DNA of 10,552 nt from Leptolyngbya sp. SIO4C5 (GCA_010671965.1 JAAHIC010000089.1:1-10552); one strand, 5' to 3'. Positions 1 through 7,068 are shown, counted from the stretch's first letter. Translations and numbers: made by a program. Notes: generated from the letters alone by a model not told the origin.

Positions 1-108
1 TGCCCTTCAACTTGAAAAATTGAGGGGCTGGGCGCTGGCAGCTATCTCCAAGCCTTTCGAGACTGGCCGTTTCAGCCGCTGCAACCTGCTGTTCGTTCAC
101 CGCAGCCG

Positions 109-3100
109 TTGCCTCCATCTACGCCGGCGATCGCTTCAAATCCGCCTGCTGTTCAGCGCCAACCGGAAACCCCGCCTCAGCCTGCCTCAGAAAGTAACGC
201 TATTTTTAACACTCTCAGCGCCCTGGCCGGTAGCGATCCCGACTGGCTACCAGAAGCGCCTGCCGCTGCGGTATCCGCCCCTACGCCTCTAACTGATTTA
301 ACGGACAGCTCTCATCGCCTTGGCTTACCAGCCGCCGCTGCCGCGTCAGAGGGACAGCCGCCCTCCCCTCAGACCGCTATACCTGAACCCCCAACTGACG
401 CCTCCCGCAGTTCTGGGGCGGAAGTCGTTCAGCGATCGCCAGCACTACCCAATCAATCGCCTACAGCGCCTAGCGCCTCTGCGCCCACAGCCGCCAGTTC
501 TTCTAGTGATTCAATAGACAGCCGTTCAACCGAGCGGCTAGAGCCGCGATCGCCTGTACCTTCTAGTCCTGCGCTCAAGCAAACTCAACCAGCCAGCGTC
601 TCTGAGGAGTCTACTTCTGTGGCGGAGCCTTTAGCCGGTGAAGCTGTTTCAGCAAGTAGGCAAGTGCAGCGATCGCCTCAGCCTAGCCCACCGGCTTCCC
701 TGCCAGCCTCTAGAACGGCTGAATCTGCAGCACAACCTACTCCATCACCTGCAGTATCTCAGAACCCACAAATTGCCGAAAAGCCTGTTAATCAGTCAGA
801 GAACCTGCAACGACAGGAGGATCCAGCTTCAATATCTGCAGAAAGTCAGCCTCCGGCCGTCTCTGATTTACCCGTTTCGAGGCAAGCCGACATCTCCCCG
901 GAAATCGCCGCGCCGCCAATCTCTCCACCACAGTCTAAACAGACTGCAATGCCGACCAATAAGCCAACCACTGCCGCTGAAGCTGTCAGCCAGTCAGCCG
1001 ATTCTCAACCAGAGATTTTAGACCAGCGATCGCCTCAAGCAGTAGAATCTCCTGACGAACTGCCCGCTTTAGCAGCGCCTACTTCACAGGGGGATAGCTT
1101 GCTCCAGCCGCCGCCTGATGAGCCAGGAAATTTACCTGGAGCGCCATCGTCCCCATCTGCGTCATCGTCCCCATCAGCGCCATCGTCCCCTCAGGCAGCC
1201 GCTTCCCCCAGCCCAACTGCTGATTCCCCACCAGAGACTGGCCTCGTAGGTGAGCAAAAGGCCTCCCCCCCGCTTCAAGCTAAAGCCTTAGAAAGTAGCT
1301 CCCCGGGATCGTCTCCTACCCCAATGGTTCCGACCGTAGAAGAGCCGTCTAATGCCAAACCGCCTCCCTCAGACGCAGGCCGCACAGGCAGCAATCCCGT
1401 CCAGCGATCGCCTGCGACCCGCCCGCCTGATCTTTCTGCAGTCCCGCCCGCGACCTCACCGCCCGCAACGGCGGCTGCAGCGTCTAATTTGCCCTCTACA
1501 GATCTCAATAGCTTATTCTCCAGCCCTCCTGCCTCCCCCGCCCGCCCGCCCAATCAGCCCGCTAGCCTGCAGAGTGGCAGCGAAGATACCCTAACTGCAG
1601 CGGCGCAGAACCGGGAACTCTTTCGCTCTGCCCGGCAGTCCTCCCCCCCGGCAATTGGCAAGGCGGCTGCCGATAGTACTGCTCAACTGCAGTCTCAGGT
1701 ATCGGTACCGGCTGAGCCGGTTGAAGCGCCTGCAGAGGAGACTCAGTCAGCTTTTAGTAAAGCTAACCCCCCGGAATCCGGAGAGAGTTCTCTGACTCAG
1801 CCGCCAGACATCCAGGCTGCCACCGAGGCTCTACCACTCGACCCCATAGCGCCTGAATCTGGCTCAGCAACTGAGGCGACGAGTATTTCAGATATCTCTG
1901 AAGCCTCATCGGCAGCGATCGCGCCTGCCCCGATCCCAGAAACACCAGCTAGCGAAAGTGTATCTCCTGCCCATCTACAGACAGCGCCCGCAGACGCAGC
2001 TACAGATTCCTCCTCTGCCACATTTGCGCCTGCTGCAGCGCCGAATTTCAGCCCCTTGCCCAATTCCCAGACGGTGGCTCCCAATACGGCTGTTTCCTCA
2101 AGCTCGGAAGCAACAGCAACGGCTAATCAGTCAGATAGCCCGTCGCTTGACTCGGCCCTGCCTGCAAACACCGCCGCTGCGACGAATCTGCAGCGTTCAG
2201 CCTCAGCTCCCACCTTAGAAACAGACTTGGATCCAGTTGCCGAAAGTCTTTCAGTGCCGCCTGAATCAGAGGATAAGCCCGAACCGCCCCAGTCCGTGAC
2301 TCTGCCGTCTGATATGGCTGCGCCTAGCCCACCAGTGACTGACTCGGTAGAAAATGCAGCCCCAGCAACCTCCCCTGAAATTCAGCGATCGCCTGTTTCT
2401 GCCTCCCCTAGCAGCTTTGATATTGTCCAGCCCACCACAACAGAGCGTGCCGCCGCCGATCGCTTGACCCGCTCTCAGCCCTATTCCCAAACGGCTGCTA
2501 GAAACGTACCGGCGAGTAGTCACCCCGCCCCGCCGCTCCCGGCTGAGAATACGGGGGCAAAGACAAATTTACAGCGATCGCCCACCGACTCTCCCACGGC
2601 TGATTTACCCACCCCGGCAGACTTAGCTACTCCAGAGCCAGAAAGCCCACAGCCTGCAAATGTCGAGGGGCTAGATCCGTGGCCTGAAGCGGACACTGCG
2701 CCGTCAGTATCTGCTGCCGACTCTTCGCCTGCTGTCAAAGAGGCTGAAGCCAATCCAGCGCCGCCGGTTTCACCGGAGAGAGACAAAGCCAGCGTTGAGT
2801 CAGTTTCATCTCCTATCCAGACAGAAAACTTGCTGCAGGCAAGGCTGGAATCAGAAAGTTCCCCTGCCGTAGATGAATTCAATCCCCCTGAAACGGCAGA
2901 TACGAGTGATCTAGCTCACGGCAATCGCGCTGCTACAAACCCCCCTGGCCCAGAATCTGCGTCAGAAACAGTTGCCTCTGCCATTACGCCTAGCCTACCA
3001 ACTGCTAGCTCAGATGCTGAGCCGAAAACGTCCTCCTCCCCAGTGCCTAACCTGCAGGCTCAGCGCGCAAATACGGAGAGCACGGATGCAATGCAGCCTG

Positions 3101-3897
3101 TTGCAGAACCAGCGCCAGCGGCTGCGACCAGTGAGACAGCTGGAGCCGCCGCCGAGATCACAACTGCGACCAACGATTTATCTCAAGCAGATGCCTCATC
3201 AGAGATTCCGGCGCTGCCGGTCACGACTGCAGCGTCGCAAACGAGTCCCCCAGACTCAGCAGCCGACATCCCTGCACCCGAAACCTGGTTGCAGTTTCCC
3301 CAAGTCCTGCAAAACTTGTCTAGTTTAAATCTCAGCTCCGTTTCCGCTTTGCAGGTCGCTCCAACTCCCTCCATCCAGAGAACTGCTGCCAGTCAGCCGC
3401 CTTCAGTCTACAAGCCCCTGCTTTCAAAACCGACTACTGCCTCAGACAGTTCTACCCTTGTCCTGCAGCCAAAGTCAGAGAAGACGCTCACCAGTCAGCC
3501 AGCCGCGACGACTGCGGTACCAGGAGATTGGAGCAGCATTTCTGAACTATTACAGATGAGCCGTCAGACTTCGGCTGCGGAACCGACCAGAGCTGAACCG
3601 GCTAACTCTCAGCAGACTTACGAGGATTTACGCCCTTTTGAGCGCGATCGCGTTCCCCCATCCGTGCCAACCATTTCTCAAAATTCTGCCGCTGAGGATT
3701 CAGTTCAACCCCTCCAGGCTTTTACCGAAGCGCCCACTGCGCCGAGTTCTCCATCTGCCGCAGCAGAATCCTCGTCTGCTACGGTTGCCTCAGCCGCTAA
3801 CATCGAAAAGCTAGCTCAGGCTGTTTACTACCGACTCAGACAGCGGATTGCCTTGGAGCGAGAACGACGAGGCGGTAACTATTCAGGACGGTTCTAG
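109..3897 (+). CDS. Giant Pro/Ala/Ser-rich disordered protein of the CIS locus, start uncertain
   Basis: I do not recognise a named family. About 1262 residues are almost entirely Pro, Ala, Ser, Thr, Glu and Gln. I see no cysteine, no membrane segment and only four tryptophans (residues 46, 858, 1060, 1141), so most of the chain should be disordered. A [V/I/L]-Q-R-[S/Q/T] motif recurs at residues 16, 108, 187, 234, 432, 695, 759, 822 and 1090. The last 32 residues (1231-1262) change character: charged and aliphatic, with a YYRLRQR core and an LERERR stretch, probably a helix. The gene ends in tandem TAG TAG, 28 bases before the tube-adaptor gene, so an operon is likely. The start shown is a TTG with no ribosome binding site. 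The same frame is open upstream back to a TGA at 13-15, and residues encoded at 16-108 look like protein, so the true N-terminus may lie further up. Inferred role: a CIS accessory, linker or hub. That it is a real gene is fairly certain; its function is unknown. Confidence 0.8.
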   Translation: MPPSTPAIASNPPAVQRQPETPPQPASESNAIFNTLSALAGSDPDWLPEAPAAAVSAPTPLTDLTDSSHRLGLPAAAAASEGQPPSPQTAIPEPPTDASRSSGAEVVQRSPALPNQSPTAPSASAPTAASSSSDSIDSRSTERLEPRSPVPSSPALKQTQPASVSEESTSVAEPLAGEAVSASRQVQRSPQPSPPASLPASRTAESAAQPTPSPAVSQNPQIAEKPVNQSENLQRQEDPASISAESQPPAVSDLPVSRQADISPEIAAPPISPPQSKQTAMPTNKPTTAAEAVSQSADSQPEILDQRSPQAVESPDELPALAAPTSQGDSLLQPPPDEPGNLPGAPSSPSASSSPSAPSSPQAAASPSPTADSPPETGLVGEQKASPPLQAKALESSSPGSSPTPMVPTVEEPSNAKPPPSDAGRTGSNPVQRSPATRPPDLSAVPPATSPPATAAAASNLPSTDLNSLFSSPPASPARPPNQPASLQSGSEDTLTAAAQNRELFRSARQSSPPAIGKAAADSTAQLQSQVSVPAEPVEAPAEETQSAFSKANPPESGESSLTQPPDIQAATEALPLDPIAPESGSATEATSISDISEASSAAIAPAPIPETPASESVSPAHLQTAPADAATDSSSATFAPAAAPNFSPLPNSQTVAPNTAVSSSSEATATANQSDSPSLDSALPANTAAATNLQRSASAPTLETDLDPVAESLSVPPESEDKPEPPQSVTLPSDMAAPSPPVTDSVENAAPATSPEIQRSPVSASPSSFDIVQPTTTERAAADRLTRSQPYSQTAARNVPASSHPAPPLPAENTGAKTNLQRSPTDSPTADLPTPADLATPEPESPQPANVEGLDPWPEADTAPSVSAADSSPAVKEAEANPAPPVSPERDKASVESVSSPIQTENLLQARLESESSPAVDEFNPPETADTSDLAHGNRAATNPPGPESASETVASAITPSLPTASSDAEPKTSSSPVPNLQAQRANTESTDAMQPVAEPAPAAATSETAGAAAEITTATNDLSQADASSEIPALPVTTAASQTSPPDSAADIPAPETWLQFPQVLQNLSSLNLSSVSALQVAPTPSIQRTAASQPPSVYKPLLSKPTTASDSSTLVLQPKSEKTLTSQPAATTAVPGDWSSISELLQMSRQTSAAEPTRAEPANSQQTYEDLRPFERDRVPPSVPTISQNSAAEDSVQPLQAFTEAPTAPSSPSAAAESSSATVASAANIEKLAQAVYYRLRQRIALERERRGGNYSGRF
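127..3651. repeat. Cluster of ten HIP1 palindromes (GCGATCGC)
   Basis: Perfect GCGATCGC octamers start at 127, 432, 546, 669, 1026, 1404, 1915, 2385, 2574 and 3644. Five more lie at 7934, 8152, 8600, 8936 and 10078. HIP1 is the well-known over-represented palindrome of cyanobacterial genomes, so this is the main evidence for the host group. In the giant gene, seven of the ten sit in the same codon phase and encode Arg-Ser-Pro, six of them preceded by Gln. Confidence 0.9.
1141..1194 (+). repeat. Three tandem 18-bp units inside the disordered protein gene
   Basis: Three adjacent 18-base units begin at 1141, 1159 and 1177, each starting GCGCCATCGTCCCC or GCGTCATCGTCCCC. They differ at a few bases and are in frame, encoding APSSPS, ASSSPS and APSSPQ. 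This is direct evidence of recent local expansion within the low-complexity region. Confidence 0.85.
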
Positions 3898-3912
3898 TAG
3901 CCCTAAACGGGT

Positions 3913-3918
3913 AGGAGA
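3913..3918 (+). promoter_or_regulatory. Ribosome binding site for the tube-adaptor gene
   Basis: AGGAGA lies 10 bases before the ATG at 3929, in the short gap after the tandem stops of the preceding gene. It supports that ATG as the start. Confidence 0.65.
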
Positions 3919-3928
3919 CTCTTAAGCT

Positions 3929-4453
3929 ATGACCACGCTTTCTAAAGCAAAACTAATTGCCGTTGATGGGGGCGAAGACATTGAATTTATGTTTAATCCC
4001 AATCAGCTAGACTTCAGCCGCAGCATCAGCCTGGAACAGTCGGCAGGCTCCCGCACCGAAGAGGGAGAAAACAAGGCTAGCTTCAAACATCCCAATCCCT
4101 ACTCCTTAAAAATTAGCAACATTATCTTAGATACTTACGAAAAAGGAACCAGCGTTCTAGACGTACTGGGTAAATTCACCAAAGCGGTTGAATTTTCCGA
4201 AGGGGGCGAGGGACAAAACAAGCGTCCTCCCATTTACCTGTTTACCTGGGGCGACCAGAACTATCTGCGCTGCTTCGTCAAAGACCTGAGCTTTAAGCTG
4301 TCTCTTTTCATGCCCGATGGTACCCCTGTCCGCGCAACAGTAGATCTTTCGCTGGAACAGGTGGATGCGCCCACTCCCAGCCTAGGACAAGGAACGCCTA
4401 GTCCCAGTTCAGGCCAGCGCCAAGGGGCCAGCCGCAGCACATTTTTGAAATAG
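3929..4453 (+). CDS. CIS tube adaptor (Afp7/CIS_tube family), LysM missing
   Basis: This 174-residue protein matches the N-terminal domain of the eCIS proteins that join the inner tube to the spike (Afp7-like, CIS_tube domain). Family features visible are the early FMFNPNQLDFSRS block near residues 20-33, which follows a short beta-strand start, and the PIYLFTWGDQNYLRCFVKDL block around residues 102-121. An LFMPDGTPVRATVDLSLEQV stretch follows near residues 126-145. Family members usually continue into a C-terminal LysM module. Here the chain instead ends in about 27 Gly/Ser/Pro/Gln residues, so LysM is absent. Start ATG has a good ribosome binding site. The stop is 20 bases before the spike gene, which fits direct structural partners made from one message. 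The domain call is firm; the loss of LysM could reflect a lineage variant or a truncation. Confidence 0.85.
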   Translation: MTTLSKAKLIAVDGGEDIEFMFNPNQLDFSRSISLEQSAGSRTEEGENKASFKHPNPYSLKISNIILDTYEKGTSVLDVLGKFTKAVEFSEGGEGQNKRPPIYLFTWGDQNYLRCFVKDLSFKLSLFMPDGTPVRATVDLSLEQVDAPTPSLGQGTPSPSSGQRQGASRSTFLK

Positions 4454-4458
4454 TTCTT

Positions 4459-4463
4459 AGGGA
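4459..4463 (+). promoter_or_regulatory. Ribosome binding site for the VgrG gene
   Basis: AGGGA lies 10 bases before the ATG at 4474 and just after the TAG of the tube-adaptor gene. It is a moderate match and supports the chosen start. Confidence 0.5.
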
Positions 4464-4473
4464 TTAAGCTGAG

Positions 4474-6333
4474 ATGCCTGTCACTTATATTTCCGAAATC
4501 AAGCTTGAGATTGATGGTCAGTCTGCTCCCGGAAAACTGTTAGAGGATTTGCTGCAGGTCACGGTAGAGCAAAGCCTACACCTACCTGGCATGTTTACCC
4601 TGGTGATCAATAACTCCTACTTTTCAGGACAGGTCGAAACTGATACTTGGCAGCATCAAGAACTATTCGAGATTGGCAAGTCAGTCAAAATTGGTTTCAT
4701 TTCAAGTACCACCGAATCGCAAGAGTTTGAGGAGGCTGAAGAAGACTGGGTCCTAGAGGGCGAGATCACCGGCATGGAGAGCCATTTTACCTCTGGCTCC
4801 CAAGCTCCAATCATTGTGCGGGGATATGACGTCTCTCATCGCCTTCACCGAGGCCGCTACAACCGCTCTTTTCAGAACATGACTGATACCGATATCGTCA
4901 ACAAAATTGCTGGCGAAGTGGGTATTCCGACAGGCACCGTTGATCAAACGCAAGGGCCTTTTGGCTATGGAGATGTCAATGGCTCTAACGGCTACACCTT
5001 TCAGCACGATCAGACCAATATGGAGTTCATGCGACAGCTTGCCAACCGCAATGGGTTTGAGCTGTTCGTGCAGGCAGGCAAGCTCAACTTTCGCCAGCCA
5101 AAAGCTGATGATTCTATAGAGCTTAAATGGCTACGGGATTTGCATAGCTTTCGAGTACGCGTCACCAGTGCAGAGCAGGTCAACGGCGTTGAAGTCCGGG
5201 GGTGGGACTACTCCGCCAAGCAACCCATCGTCTCAACTAAGAACAAGGGGCAGACCTTAACCAAAAATGATTATGGGGAGGGCAGCAAAACCAGTACTTC
5301 GTTTAAGGGTAAGCCGCCTACGCCCACAATGGTCTTAGTCAATCAGCCCGTTAGCGTTTCTAAGCAGGCGGACTTGCTGGCCCAGGCAATCTGCAATGAA
5401 TTAGCCAGTGAGTTTGTTCATGCTGATGCTGAAGCCGAGGGCAATCCAGCTATTTGTCCCGGCAAGACAATCAAGCTGGCAGACATGAATAAGTACAACG
5501 GTGAATATTATGTCACTGAAGTGCGTCATACCTACCAGGAAAGGACTTATCTAACCGAGTTCAGCATTCGTGGGCTGCGCGGCGGCGATCTCTTCAGCCT
5601 GCTGTCAGCAGGTAGCAGCGCTCCCCATCAGGGGCCGCTGGTCGGCATTGTCACCGACAACAAAGATCCGCAGAGCTGGGGACGAGTTCGAGTTAAGTTT
5701 CCTTCCCTTACTGAAGAACATGCTAGCTATTGGGCGCGAGTTGTGGGAGCCGGAGCCGGCCCCAATCGCGGCTTTGACTGTCTGCCTGAGATCAATGATG
5801 AGGTGCTAGTGGCTTTTGAAAACGGCGATATTCATCGCCCTTATGTAATTGGTGGGGTTTGGAACGGTAAGGACAAGCCCAAAGAAGCAGCCGATGACAC
5901 GATTCAGGATGGCAAGGTGCGGCTGCGGACGCTAACGACTCGGACGGGGCATCAGCTTCAGTTTGTTGAAGAAGACAAAGGCAGCAGCAAGGCAGGGATC
6001 TATCTAGATACCTCAGGCGGTCATAAGGCCTACTTCAACGATGGCGAAAAAAAGATCGAAATCAAAAGCAACGGTGGTCATCAGGTCATTTTGGATGATT
6101 CCAGTAAGAAGATAACTCTGTCCTCTACCGGCACGATTGAAATTACCGCCCCGACCAAAATCACGCTGAAGGTGGGCAGTTCCAAGATTGAGCTAAGTCA
6201 ATCAGGTATTGAGATTCAGGGGATGGTCACCAATATGAAGGGAACCACCAGCGCCTCGGTAAAAGGTATCAACGTCAATGTTGAGGCCACCGGGCCGTTA
6301 GTGGTGAAGGGATTGCCAATTAAATTAAATTGA
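4474..6333 (+). CDS. VgrG-like spike protein (Afp8 type)
   Basis: This 619-residue protein is the central spike of the injection system. It forms a trimer below the tube and pierces the target membrane on contraction. Residues 1 to about 375 resemble the phage gpD/gp27-like hub, including the SHRLHRGRYNRSFQNMTDTD block and a YTFQHDQTNMEFMRQLANRN segment typical of VgrG. Residues 385-465 are the gp5-type OB-fold: GIVTDNKDPQSWGRVRVKFP, then YWARVV, then the INDEVLVAFENGD stretch and a final GGVWNG. Residues 466-619 are a beta-rich spike with alternating I/V-x-I patterns and no added enzymatic domain. Length is normal for eCIS spikes. The stop codon overlaps the ribosome binding site of the PAAR-like tip gene, so the two are probably translationally coupled, matching their physical contact. 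Confidence 0.95.
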   Translation: MPVTYISEIKLEIDGQSAPGKLLEDLLQVTVEQSLHLPGMFTLVINNSYFSGQVETDTWQHQELFEIGKSVKIGFISSTTESQEFEEAEEDWVLEGEITGMESHFTSGSQAPIIVRGYDVSHRLHRGRYNRSFQNMTDTDIVNKIAGEVGIPTGTVDQTQGPFGYGDVNGSNGYTFQHDQTNMEFMRQLANRNGFELFVQAGKLNFRQPKADDSIELKWLRDLHSFRVRVTSAEQVNGVEVRGWDYSAKQPIVSTKNKGQTLTKNDYGEGSKTSTSFKGKPPTPTMVLVNQPVSVSKQADLLAQAICNELASEFVHADAEAEGNPAICPGKTIKLADMNKYNGEYYVTEVRHTYQERTYLTEFSIRGLRGGDLFSLLSAGSSAPHQGPLVGIVTDNKDPQSWGRVRVKFPSLTEEHASYWARVVGAGAGPNRGFDCLPEINDEVLVAFENGDIHRPYVIGGVWNGKDKPKEAADDTIQDGKVRLRTLTTRTGHQLQFVEEDKGSSKAGIYLDTSGGHKAYFNDGEKKIEIKSNGGHQVILDDSSKKITLSSTGTIEITAPTKITLKVGSSKIELSQSGIEIQGMVTNMKGTTSASVKGINVNVEATGPLVVKGLPIKLN

Positions 6334-6338
6334 GGAGG
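6332..6338 (+). promoter_or_regulatory. Strong ribosome binding site overlapping the VgrG stop
   Basis: GAGGAGG overlaps the VgrG TGA (6331-6333) and sits six bases before ATG 6345. It decides the start of the PAAR-like gene against an in-frame TTG at 6330, which would lie upstream of this site. Confidence 0.85.
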
Positions 6339-6344
6339 AACGCT

Positions 6345-6737
6345 ATGTCACTCCTAGTCTGTCAGGGCGCTACGCTGAAATGTAGCTTTGGACTAGCTCC
6401 TAGCGTGTTGCAGGTCATTCCTAAGGGGCCGCCAGTTCAGGTTGGGGTACCGATCGCCGCAACTATTATGGATCATATTCCCATGACCAATATCTTGCCT
6501 TTCGGCATGTGTACGTCTCTAGCTAACCCAACGGTTGCGGCGGCGACCACGGCAGCTTTGGGAGTCCTCACCCCTATGCCCTGTGTGCCTGTGACAGTTG
6601 CCCCTTGGATACCGGGTTCGCCAATGGTACCAATCAACAATTTCCCAGCGCTGAATAACTCCTCGACCTGCCTATGCACCTGGGCTGGCGTAATTTCTGT
6701 TTTGAGTCCCGGTCAGTTTACCGTCAACGTCCCCTAA
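6345..6737 (+). CDS. PAAR-like spike-tip protein (DUF4280 family)
   Basis: This 130-residue protein resembles DUF4280, the PAAR-like group found beside VgrG in eCIS loci. Such proteins cap the spike with a sharp tip, often metal-stabilised. Visible family features are an N-terminal VCQGATLKCSFG, then PSVLQVIP, then an NILPFGMCTSLANPTVAAAT block (residues 49-68) and a PMPCVPVTVAPWIPGSP segment (77-93). Near the end come CLC (109-111) and a GVISVLSPGQ segment. Cysteines at 6, 13, 56, 80, 109 and 111 plus His44 are possible metal ligands. That part is inference. Length is normal for the family. In the Afp order the tip gene follows gp25, whereas here it precedes it. The convergent minus-strand gene ends 7 bases away, leaving little room for a terminator. 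Confidence 0.9.
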   Translation: MSLLVCQGATLKCSFGLAPSVLQVIPKGPPVQVGVPIAATIMDHIPMTNILPFGMCTSLANPTVAAATTAALGVLTPMPCVPVTVAPWIPGSPMVPINNFPALNNSSTCLCTWAGVISVLSPGQFTVNVP

Positions 6738-6744
6738 TGCCGAA

Positions 6745-7068
6745 TTAAGCAGAATGAGCCGTGACTTCTGGAGATACTTGGCTCATTTTGTCGGCGTAGC
6801 ACAGCCGTAAGATCGCTCTCGCTTTTGCCTCAGACCGAATATCTACCCAGAGACAGTAGGTATCTGCAATTGCCATGATGAGAGACTGCATGTCGTTCTC
6901 GCTGAGATCGCAGGCAGCAAGGTAGGCGTCTTGCTGATCTAAAAATTCGAAGTCGGCAACTAGTTTATAAATAACGTTTTGATAGACGGTGGCCTGATAG
7001 ACGACGCCCCCTTGATAAAGATTGAAGCTTTCAATTTCTGAGTCCGCCACCATCTGGGGCAAGAACAT
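6745..7068 (-). CDS. Hypothetical 107-aa protein embedded in the CIS locus
   Basis: I do not recognise a family. The reading frame fills the gap between the tip and gp25 genes, where the + strand has no comparable frame. Its start ATG (7068-7066) has AAAGGA about 10 bases upstream on that strand. The product looks like a small soluble alpha/beta protein: beta-like VVYQATVYQNVIYKLVADFE near residues 22-41, a helical acidic middle (FLDQQDAYLAACDLSENDMQ) and a beta segment TYCLWVDIRSE before a final helix. I see no signal peptide, membrane segment, helix-turn-helix or catalytic motif. Composition is ordinary, unlike the low-complexity shadows elsewhere. It converges on the tip gene and diverges from gp25. 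It could be a regulator, chaperone, immunity-type protein or an unrelated insertion; nothing in the sequence decides. Confidence 0.65.
   Translation of the reverse strand: MFLPQMVADSEIESFNLYQGGVVYQATVYQNVIYKLVADFEFLDQQDAYLAACDLSENDMQSLIMAIADTYCLWVDIRSEAKARAILRLCYADKMSQVSPEVTAHSA

Noticed and set aside
20..292. Plus-strand frame at the left edge in another phase
   Set aside because: It overlaps the giant frame and reads as an Arg/Leu-rich shift of it. Plus-strand frames at 320-517, 638-1021, 1352-1594, 1958-2218 and 2972-3328 have the same character.
432..2581. Regularly spaced short repeats as a CRISPR array
   Set aside because: The repeated octamer is the dispersed HIP1 palindrome with irregular spacing inside a coding frame.
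2520..2882. Minus-strand frame of 120 codons opposite the giant gene
   Set aside because: Low-complexity Ser/Gly/Ala composition is the mirror of the Pro/Ser-rich coding strand; no ribosome binding site or domain. The same applies to the minus-strand frames at 1275-1553, 1763-1945, 1797-2084, 2266-2523 and 3183-3374.
109..3897. Giant protein as tape measure
   Set aside because: CIS tape measures are mostly helical and lie near the ATPase genes. This chain is Pro-rich throughout, which does not suit a helical ruler.
5880..6333. Effector domain fused to the end of VgrG
   Set aside because: The C-terminus keeps the alternating beta pattern of the spike to the last residues and has no catalytic motif.
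6473..6679. Minus-strand frame opposite the tip gene
   Set aside because: Lies wholly within the well-supported DUF4280 gene and looks like its reverse-complement shadow.
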